From the NCBI GenBank assembly GCA_025359785.1, contig JANYET010000026.1, positions 124,001-188,000 on the forward strand: 64,000 nucleotides of DNA, written 5' to 3'. The notes beneath the pieces were generated by a model that was not told the DNA's origin, did no database searches, and was given only the letters and a program-made list of their open reading frames with translations. This document shows, in pieces, positions 57,694 to 64,000 of this stretch; the first letter of the stretch is position 1, and every line of letters begins with the position of its first letter. This stretch comes from Alphaproteobacteria bacterium. Lineage in GTDB: Bacteria > Pseudomonadota > Alphaproteobacteria > Caulobacterales > Caulobacteraceae. The position numbers were made by a program, and so were the translations under genes.

Positions 57694-60600
57694 TTGACCG
57701 ACCCCAGCACGCCCGCGCCGCGCCGCCGGTCGCGACGGGTTGTGGCCGTCGTGGGCGTAGCCGTTCTGCTGGTCCTGCTGGCGCTCTATACCGCCCGCAA
57801 GGTGATCGCCCGCGAGGTGCTGACCGGCTGGCTGCGCGCCCATGGGGTGGCCGCGCAGTTGGAGGTCGATGGCCTGGGCCTGGGCGCGTTCGGGGGCCGG
57901 TTGCGGCTTGGCGACCCGCGCGCGCCGGACGCCACCGTGGACGACGTCCGCATCACCTACGGGCTACGCGGACTTAGCTTCGAGGTTCGCTCGGTCACCT
58001 TGCGCGCGCCGGTGCTGCGGGCCCGGCTGCATGGCGGCAAGCTCAGCCTGGGCGCCCTCGACCCGCTGATCGAGGAACTGCGGCGCCGGCCGCCGCAGCC
58101 GGACACCGGCCAGCCGCGCATCGCCATCGAAGGCGGCGTGCTGCTGCTGACGACCGACTATGGGCCGCTGCGGCTGGCGGGCGATGCAACGCTCGAAGAC
58201 GGCCGCCTGACGCGGCTGGCGGTCCGCGCCGACCCTGCCCGCCTGCACGGCGCGGGTTTCGACGTGGCGACCGGAGCCGCCACGGCGAGCGTTCGCACGA
58301 CGGGCCCACGGTTGGCGCTCGCTCTTGAGGCCCCCCTGAACCGCTTGCAGGCCGGCCGCGTCACCGCCACCGGCGCGCGGCTGACGCTGACGGCGACCGC
58401 CCCCTATCCGGACCTCAAGCGCCAGCGCCTGGACGGCGCCGTGACGCTGCGGGCCGGGCTCGCCGGCGGTCAGCTGGATCTCGCAGGCGATAGCCTGGCG
58501 GGGTTGCAACTCAACGCCACCGTCGATGGCCAGGCTGCTGGCGGGATCGGCGATTTCGCGCTCAACGGCCTGGCGACCGTCGATCTGCGGAGCTCGGGCG
58601 GGACCGTGCGCGGCGCCCGGATCGGTGGCCTGCGGGCTAGCGTCAAGGCGTCCGACCTCCGGTGGACGCGCCCCGGCGGCGACGCCGTCGCCGCCACGCC
58701 CCGGGCTAGCCTGCTCGTCCAGACAGTAGACGCCGGCGATCTGCGGCTGGCCCAGATCCGCACACAGGTTCAGGGTCCGGTCAGCTTCGGCTCGGGCGTC
58801 CTGCGCGCCGCTCTGACGGGTGGGCTTGACGGACGCGGCGCGTGGCGGGGCCTGGGTGCGGTCGCGCCGGCCGATGACCCCACTGTCGCAGCGGCCAAGC
58901 GCGCGGCGCAAGGGTTCCGATTTGTCACGACGGACGCGCGGGTCGATCTCGCGGCCGGCGTTGTCCGTGTGGCCCTGCCGAGGCCGGCGCGGGTCCTGGC
59001 CGACAGCGGCGGTGTCCTGACAGTGAGTGGGCGGAGCGGAGGCCCGGTGGTCGGTCCGGACGGTGGCAGGCTCAGCCTCGCGCTGAAGGGTGGCGGCCTG
59101 CCGATGCTCAATGCCGATCTGCGCCGCCTGGCAATCGCCGCCGGTGGCGTCACCGCTGAGGGCGTGGCGAGTGTCGCGGGCAGCTTCGGCCCGGCGCGGG
59201 AGGCGACCCTGAACGCTTCCGGGACCCTCAGTGCGCAGGCCGGCATCCTGCGCTTTACCGCCGCCCGCTGCGCGCCGTTCACCGCGCGTAAGCTGGCGTT
59301 CGGGGCGAATGACGTGGAGGGACTGGCGGGCCGCTTTTGCCCGTGGGACGGACCGGTCTTCATACTCGCCAAGGGCGACTGGCGACTGCGGGGACAGGTC
59401 GAGGGCCTCAATGGCGAGACGCCCTTCCTGCAAGCCCGGCTTGCCGGCGGTGCGGCCCGCGTGACGGCGGCGCAGACCTCCGGCCGCCTGGCGGTGACCG
59501 CCGTTCTGGACGCGGCCAAGGTCTCGGACACCGCCCGTCAGACGCGGTTCAACGCTCTGCGGATGGGCGGAACCGCGGGGCTCGCCGACGCGGTCTGGAC
59601 CGCCGACCTCGCCTTCACCACGCCAGGCGGTAAGTCTCTGGGCGACGCGCGCCTGCGGCAGAACACCCGCGACGGCCGGGGCGGCCTGACCCTCGACACC
59701 GGGGCGCTGGTGTTTGCCGACGGCGGCCTCCAGCCTTTGCAGCTCTCACCCTTGGCCGTCGTGATCGCCTCACCGGCCGAGGGTCAGGCGCGGTTCGCAG
59801 GCCACGTGGACTGGACGCCAGGCGGGACGACCAGCGGCGGAACGCTCAGCGTGCCGAGCCTGGATTTCCAGAGCGCCGCCGGCAAGGTGAGCGGCCTGAA
59901 GGGCGAGATCGTGTTCAGTAGTCTGGCGCCGCTGATCGCCGCGCCGGGCCAGATGTTGCGGGTCGAGTCCATCGCCGCCCTCGTGCCGATCACCGGCGTG
60001 ACCGCGGGCGTCAGCCTCGACGACAAGGCGCTGACCATCACCGGCGGCGAGGCGGCAGTCGGCGGCGGCCGTGTGCGGATCGAAAGCCTCAGCGTCCCGC
60101 TGGCCCCCGACGCGGCGATGACCGGGGTCCTGGTGCTGGAAGGCGTGCAGCTGCACGACCTGGTGGAGGCTTCGCCGTTCGGCGACCGGGTCGACCTGGA
60201 CGCCAAGGTCAGCGGCCGCGTGCCGTTCCAGAGCCTGGCCGGGAAGGTGCGGGTCACGGGCGCCGAGGTTCACGCCATTCAGCCGGGCCGCCTGTCCATC
60301 GCCCGCCAGGCCCTGACCGGCGTGGCGGCTGGCGGCGCGCTCAGCGCGGCCCTCGGTCCGGGGGGCGCCGCCGCCGCCGCTGCGGTCGCGGCCAACGACA
60401 CCTTCACCGACTTCGCCTACCAGGCCATGGAGAACTTGGCTTTTGACAAACTGGACGCGGCCATCACCAGCCGCGACGACGGCCGCCTGGGTGTGCTGGC
60501 CCACATCGTCGGCCGCCACGATCCGCCGAAGCATCAGGAAATCCGGCTCTCGCTCTTCGATCTGATTGGGCGCAAGTTCCTGACCAAGCCGCTGCCTTTG

Positions 60601-60756
60601 CCCTCCGACACCGGCGTCGACCTGACGCTGGACACCACGCTTAACCTCGACGACCTGCTGGCGGACTATGCGGCCTACCGCGATCTTCGCGGTTCACCGC
60701 CGGTTCAGCCGCCCGCGCCGATAACCGCCGTCAAGCCCCCGGAGACGCCCAAATGA
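57694..60756 (+). CDS. YdbH-like AsmA-family envelope protein
   Basis: 1020 aa from TTG 57694. One N-terminal membrane span (VVAVVGVAVLLVLLALYTARK, about 16-36), then a long periplasmic beta-groove region (Gly/Asp/Leu strands repeated over about 900 residues). The YdbH C-terminal domain carries RLSLFDLIGRKFLTKPLP and LDLTLDTTLNLDDLL-like strands. E. coli YdbH, with TamB and YhdP, bridges inner and outer membranes to carry phospholipids. Coupled by a 4-base overlap to YnbE. Confidence 0.9.
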   Translation: MTDPSTPAPRRRSRRVVAVVGVAVLLVLLALYTARKVIAREVLTGWLRAHGVAAQLEVDGLGLGAFGGRLRLGDPRAPDATVDDVRITYGLRGLSFEVRSVTLRAPVLRARLHGGKLSLGALDPLIEELRRRPPQPDTGQPRIAIEGGVLLLTTDYGPLRLAGDATLEDGRLTRLAVRADPARLHGAGFDVATGAATASVRTTGPRLALALEAPLNRLQAGRVTATGARLTLTATAPYPDLKRQRLDGAVTLRAGLAGGQLDLAGDSLAGLQLNATVDGQAAGGIGDFALNGLATVDLRSSGGTVRGARIGGLRASVKASDLRWTRPGGDAVAATPRASLLVQTVDAGDLRLAQIRTQVQGPVSFGSGVLRAALTGGLDGRGAWRGLGAVAPADDPTVAAAKRAAQGFRFVTTDARVDLAAGVVRVALPRPARVLADSGGVLTVSGRSGGPVVGPDGGRLSLALKGGGLPMLNADLRRLAIAAGGVTAEGVASVAGSFGPAREATLNASGTLSAQAGILRFTAARCAPFTARKLAFGANDVEGLAGRFCPWDGPVFILAKGDWRLRGQVEGLNGETPFLQARLAGGAARVTAAQTSGRLAVTAVLDAAKVSDTARQTRFNALRMGGTAGLADAVWTADLAFTTPGGKSLGDARLRQNTRDGRGGLTLDTGALVFADGGLQPLQLSPLAVVIASPAEGQARFAGHVDWTPGGTTSGGTLSVPSLDFQSAAGKVSGLKGEIVFSSLAPLIAAPGQMLRVESIAALVPITGVTAGVSLDDKALTITGGEAAVGGGRVRIESLSVPLAPDAAMTGVLVLEGVQLHDLVEASPFGDRVDLDAKVSGRVPFQSLAGKVRVTGAEVHAIQPGRLSIARQALTGVAAGGALSAALGPGGAAAAAAVAANDTFTDFAYQAMENLAFDKLDAAITSRDDGRLGVLAHIVGRHDPPKHQEIRLSLFDLIGRKFLTKPLPLPSDTGVDLTLDTTLNLDDLLADYAAYRDLRGSPPVQPPAPITAVKPPETPK

Positions 60757-60959
60757 CCGCGCCGCCTCGACCGACCGCCGCCGCCCTCGCCGGCATGGCC
60801 CTCTCTGGCGTGGTCCTGGCGGCGCTCGCCGCCTGCGCGCCCACCGTTCACGTCAAGGTCGATCCGATCACCATCTACGCCAAGCTGGACGCCAATGTCC
60901 GGCTCAGCCTGGATGCTGACGTGAAGGCCCTGATCCAAAAGAACCCGAACCTCTTCTGA
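60753..60959 (+). CDS. YnbE-family lipoprotein
   Basis: 68 aa. Lipobox LAAC with C28 (VLAALAACAPT), then VHVKVDPITIYAKLDANVRLSLDADVKAL, the family pattern. E. coli YnbE is an outer-membrane partner of YdbH's C-terminal groove. Overlaps the YdbH stop (ATGA). Confidence 0.92.
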   Translation: MTAPPRPTAAALAGMALSGVVLAALAACAPTVHVKVDPITIYAKLDANVRLSLDADVKALIQKNPNLF

Positions 60960-60970
60960 GGAAGCTGACC

Positions 60971-61327
60971 ATGCAGACCAAAACGATTTTCGCCCTCGGC
61001 TTCGCCGCCGCCCTGGCGCTCCCGGTCGTCGCCGTCGCCCAGTCGGCGCAGACCAAGGCCACGGTGGATTCCGCCAAGTCGGCCGGCATCGTCGGCGAGC
61101 AGGCCGACGGCTTCCTAGGTTTCGTGACCGCCGCCGCCGATCCGGCGATTAAGGCCGCGGTGGCCGAGACCAACGCCGGGCGCGCCCAGCTCTACAGCCA
61201 GGCTGCGGCCAAGAACGGCGTCACGCCCGCGGCGGCCGGCGCCGCGGCCTACACCGGCGTGGTGCAGGCCAAGCTCCACCCCGGCGACTACTTCCGGCCG
61301 GCCGGCGGGGGCTGGACGCGCAAGTAG
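60971..61327 (+). CDS. YdbL-family (DUF1318) periplasmic protein
   Basis: 118 aa. Signal peptide MQTKTIFALGFAAALALPVVAVAQ. DUF1318 helices follow: AKSAGIVGEQADGFLGFV, then ETNAGRAQLYSQAAAKNGVTP, ending HPGDYFRPAGGGW. YdbL is a chaperone-like partner of YdbH-YnbE in E. coli. Eleven bases after YnbE; the stop abuts the convergent glcB stop. Confidence 0.92.
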   Translation: MQTKTIFALGFAAALALPVVAVAQSAQTKATVDSAKSAGIVGEQADGFLGFVTAAADPAIKAAVAETNAGRAQLYSQAAAKNGVTPAAAGAAAYTGVVQAKLHPGDYFRPAGGGWTRK

Positions 61328-63475
61328 CTACCCCGCCAGCTGGGCTTTCCGCTCGCGGCGCCGCGAGCTGAGGATGTGCTCAGTGTAGCCGTTGGGCTGT
61401 TCGCGCCCCTGGAACACCAGGTCGAGCGCCGCCTGGAAGGCGAGGCTTGAGGCCGGGTCCGGGCTCATCGGCGCATAGCCCGGATCGCCCGCGTTCTGGC
61501 CGTCCACCACCTTGGCCATCCGCAGCAGGGTCTCGCGCACCTGGGCCTCGGTACACACGCCGTGATGCAGCCAGTTGGCGATGTGCTGGCTGGAGATCCG
61601 CAGGGTCGCGCGGTCCTCCATAAGGCCCACGTCGTGGATATCCGGCACCTTGGAGCAGCCGATGCCCTGGTCGATCCAGCGGACCACATAGCCCAGGATG
61701 CCCTGCGCGTTGTTGTCCAGCTCCTCGGCGACGTCGGCGGCATTCCAGTTGGAGCGGGCCAGCGGCGGGGTGAGGAGCGCGTCGGTCCCGGTCTTCTCGC
61801 CAGACTTCGCCATGGTCGCCTGCAGCCCCGGCACATCGACCTCGTGATAGTGCAGGGCGTGCAGCACGGCGGCGGTGGGCGAGGGCACCCAGGCGGTGTT
61901 GGCCCCGGCCTTGGGGTGGCCGATCTTGGCGGCCAGCATGGCGGCCATCATGTCGGGCGCGGCCCACATGCCCTTGCCGATCTGGGCGCGGCCAGGGAAG
62001 CCGGTGGCCAGGCCGATCTCGACGTTGCGCTTCTCGTAGGCCGGCAGCCACGGCTCGGCCTTGATGGCGTCCTTGCGGACCACCGGGCCGGCTTCCATCG
62101 CGGTGTGGATCTCGTCGCCGGTGCGATCGAGAAAGCCGGTGTTGATGAACACGATCCGTTCGCGGGCGGCATGGATGCAGGCCGCCAGGTTGGCGCTGGT
62201 GCGGCGCTCCTCATCCATGACGCCGAGCTTGACGGTGTTGCGGGCCAGGCCGAGCGCGTCTTCGACGAGGTCGAACAGGCGAACCGCCAAGGCCACTTCG
62301 TCGGGTCCGTGCATCTTCGGCTTCACGATGTAGACCGAGCCGGCGGGACTGTTGCGGTGCGCGCCGTTCAGGTCGTGCAGGGCGGCGGTGACGGTGATCA
62401 GGGCGTCGACGACGGTCTCGAACACCGGCTGGCCCCGATAGCGCACGGCCTCGCTCAGCATGTGGTGGCCGACGTTGCGGACCAGCATCAGGCTGCGGCC
62501 GGGCAAGGTCACATCGCCCTGGGCGGTCGTGTAGGTGCGGTCATCGGCCAGCGCGCGGGTCTCGGTCCTGCCGCCCTTGGCGAAGCTGGCCGTCAGGTCG
62601 CCGCGCATCAGGCCCAGCCAGTTCCTGTAGACGCCCACCTTGTCCTCGGCGTCCACGGCCGCGACGGAGTCCTCGCAGTCCTGGATGGTGGTGAGTGCGG
62701 CCTCCATCAGCACGTCGGCGACGCCCGCGGCGTCGTCCTTGCCGATGTTATGGGTGCGGTCGATCTGGATTTCCAGGTGCAGGCTATTGTGGCGCAGCAG
62801 CACCCCCCGCGGTGCGTCCGCGGCGCCCTGCCAGCCGATGAGCTGGCCCGGCGTGGCCAGGGCGGCCGTCCCGCCGCCGCTCAGGCTGACGACAAGTTGG
62901 CCGTCCTGGATCGCGTAGCCGGCAGCCTCCGTGTGACTGGCGTCCTTGAGCGGTGCGGCCTTGTCGAGGAAGGCTCGGGCATAGGCGATGACCTGGGCGC
63001 CGCGTTCCGGATCGTAGCCCTTGGCGCCGGTCGGTGGCGCGAGCGCGTCGGTGCCGTAGAGCGCGTCATAGAGGCTGCCCCAACGCGCGTTGGCGGCGTT
63101 CAGCGCGAAGCGGCCGTTGGAGACCGGCACCACAAGCTGCGGGCCGGCCAGCTGGGCGATCTCCGGATCGACGTTTCGGGTAGCGATTTCAAAGGCCGGC
63201 GGTTCGGGCAGCAGGTAGCCGATCTCGCGCAGGAACGCGGTCTCCTCGGCCACGTCGAAGGCCTTGCCGCGGTGTGCGCGCCACCAGGCGTCGATCTGCG
63301 CCTGCAGGTCGTCGCGGCGGGCCAGCAGGGCGGCGTTGCGCGGGGTGAAATCCGCCAGGATCGCGTCGAGCGCGGCCCAGAAAGTCCGGGGCTCGAGGCC
63401 GGTCCCCGGCAGCAGCTCGTCAGCCACGAAGGCCGCCAGGATGTCGTCGACCGATAGGCTAGGGGTGATGTCCAT
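61328..63475 (-). CDS. glcB: malate synthase G
   Basis: 715 aa, condensing glyoxylate with acetyl-CoA to malate. Diagnostic segments: [44 protein letters not shown] (Mg2+/glyoxylate site), [43 protein letters not shown] and [11 protein letters not shown]. Family length matches. Acts with isocitrate lyase encoded just upstream on the same strand, although a terminator separates the genes. Confidence 0.96.
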   Translation of the reverse strand: MDITPSLSVDDILAAFVADELLPGTGLEPRTFWAALDAILADFTPRNAALLARRDDLQAQIDAWWRAHRGKAFDVAEETAFLREIGYLLPEPPAFEIATRNVDPEIAQLAGPQLVVPVSNGRFALNAANARWGSLYDALYGTDALAPPTGAKGYDPERGAQVIAYARAFLDKAAPLKDASHTEAAGYAIQDGQLVVSLSGGGTAALATPGQLIGWQGAADAPRGVLLRHNSLHLEIQIDRTHNIGKDDAAGVADVLMEAALTTIQDCEDSVAAVDAEDKVGVYRNWLGLMRGDLTASFAKGGRTETRALADDRTYTTAQGDVTLPGRSLMLVRNVGHHMLSEAVRYRGQPVFETVVDALITVTAALHDLNGAHRNSPAGSVYIVKPKMHGPDEVALAVRLFDLVEDALGLARNTVKLGVMDEERRTSANLAACIHAARERIVFINTGFLDRTGDEIHTAMEAGPVVRKDAIKAEPWLPAYEKRNVEIGLATGFPGRAQIGKGMWAAPDMMAAMLAAKIGHPKAGANTAWVPSPTAAVLHALHYHEVDVPGLQATMAKSGEKTGTDALLTPPLARSNWNAADVAEELDNNAQGILGYVVRWIDQGIGCSKVPDIHDVGLMEDRATLRISSQHIANWLHHGVCTEAQVRETLLRMAKVVDGQNAGDPGYAPMSPDPASSLAFQAALDLVFQGREQPNGYTEHILSSRRRERKAQLAG

Positions 63476-63530
63476 GGCGTGACCGCAGGTGTTGGGAGAC
63501 GGGCCGCTAAAGCAAGCAGGGTGGCCGCGG

Positions 63531-63562
63531 AAAAGAAAGGCCCCCGCCGTGAGACGGGAGCC
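63531..63562 (-). terminator. intrinsic terminator between isocitrate lyase and glcB
   Basis: Minus-strand hairpin GGCTCCCGTC-TCAC-GGCGGGGGCC (10 pairs, including G-U) followed by TTTCTTTT. Implies that glcB has its own promoter or is read through only partly. Confidence 0.8.
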
Positions 63563-63589
63563 AGGTCTCGGTGAGCGAGCCCGCGTGTC

Positions 63590-64000
63590 TTACGCGAACT
63601 GGTTCATGGTGTTGTGGGCGCCGCCGGCCTTCAGCGCGGCCTCGCCGGCGAAGTATTCCTTGTGGTCATCGCCCAGGTCGGAGCCCGACATGTTCTGGTG
63701 CCTCACGCAGGCGATGCCCTGGCGGATTTCCTGGCGCTGGACGCCCAGCACGTAGCCCAGCATGCCCTGGTCGCCGAAATACGCCTTGGCCAGGTTGTCG
63801 GTCGAGAGCGCGGCCGTGTGATAGGTCGGCAGCGTGATCAGGTGGTGGAAGATGCCCGAGCGCTTGGCGCTGTCGGCCTGGAAGGTGCGGATCTTCTCGT
63901 CCGCCTCGATGGCCAGCGCGGTCGCGTCGTAGTCAATGCTCATCAGCTTTTCGCGGTCGTAGGCTGAGACATCCTTCCCGGCCTTGGACCAGGCGTCGTA
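63590..64000 (-). CDS. aceA: isocitrate lyase, C-terminal part (cut by window edge)
   Basis: 137 codons open to the right edge. The end reads WSKAGKDVSAYDREKL, TFQADSAKRSGIFHHLITLP and YHTAALSTDNLAKAYFG, then GYVLGVQRQEIRQGIACVRHQNMSGSDLGDDHKEYFAG. This is the C-terminal tail of long isocitrate lyases. The active-site KKCGH loop lies beyond the window. Glyoxylate shunt partner of glcB. Confidence 0.93.
   Translation of the reverse strand, partial: YDAWSKAGKDVSAYDREKLMSIDYDATALAIEADEKIRTFQADSAKRSGIFHHLITLPTYHTAALSTDNLAKAYFGDQGMLGYVLGVQRQEIRQGIACVRHQNMSGSDLGDDHKEYFAGEAALKAGGAHNTMNQFA

Overview
The window is very G+C-rich, gene-dense DNA from an alphaproteobacterium, almost certainly a member of the Caulobacteraceae (Caulobacter/Phenylobacterium type). 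The strongest pointer is a DivL-type histidine-kinase-like protein (34843-37176) with tyrosine in place of the phospho-acceptor histidine. Other pointers are the gpsA-tsaD / hemC-hemD-mitofilin-like-hemY arrangement, PEPxxWA-CTERM proteins, a YdbH-YnbE-YdbL module, and many palindromic intergenic repeats of the CGTCATCCCGG type. I cannot assign genus or species from sequence alone.

Layout. 1-4.0 kb: a cut Rieske-like gene, yciI, gpsA and tsaD on the minus strand, diverging from hemC. 4.0-7.2 kb: hemD, a mitofilin-like membrane protein and hemY, with overlapping stop/start codons (heme branch). 7.2-11.2 kb: tRNA-Thr(CGT), two coupled lipoproteins, an exported protein, a sirtuin with a 16-bp tandem repeat at its 3' end, yggT and tRNA-Ala(CGC). 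11.2-17 kb: polA, an FkbM-type methyltransferase, a PEPxxWA-CTERM protein and a PEP-mutase/isocitrate-lyase-like enzyme. 17-27.3 kb: recF, a protein with duplicated TonB_C/DUF2059-like units, gyrB, three more PEPxxWA-CTERM proteins, recQ and a short BLUF photoreceptor. 27.4-34.7 kb: a TauD-type dioxygenase with an N-acyl-D-amino-acid-deacylase-like amidohydrolase, a repeat-rich 442-bp stretch (30263-30704) without a convincing gene, a 46-aa ORF, a lipoprotein, an orphan C5 DNA methyltransferase, cysK, a minimal zinc protease and a conserved hypothetical gene.

34.8-41 kb: divL, a serine hydrolase, a protein built of four terminase-small-subunit-like HTH repeats, a HigBA toxin-antitoxin pair with an apparently leaderless promoter, and a TonB_C-like protein. 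41-49 kb: a [2Fe-2S] ferredoxin and its reductase, a DUF885 peptidase, and succinate dehydrogenase sdhC-sdhD-sdhA-(methyltransferase)-sdhB. 49-53.2 kb: a LysR regulator with paired palindromic sites, two tandem MFS symporters and a DUF1330 protein. 53.3-64 kb: fatty-acid beta-oxidation genes (multifunctional FadJ-like protein plus thiolase), an SDR, the ydbH-ynbE-ydbL envelope lipid-transport module, and malate synthase G beside a cut isocitrate lyase (glyoxylate shunt).

Most of the window is chromosomal housekeeping. The most unusual items are the four-repeat HTH protein, the doubled TonB_C/DUF2059 protein, the methyltransferase inside the sdh operon, the 16-bp tandem array whose units each carry the sirtuin's stop triplet, and the paired LysR operators. 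I saw no CRISPR array, prophage or complete insertion sequence.
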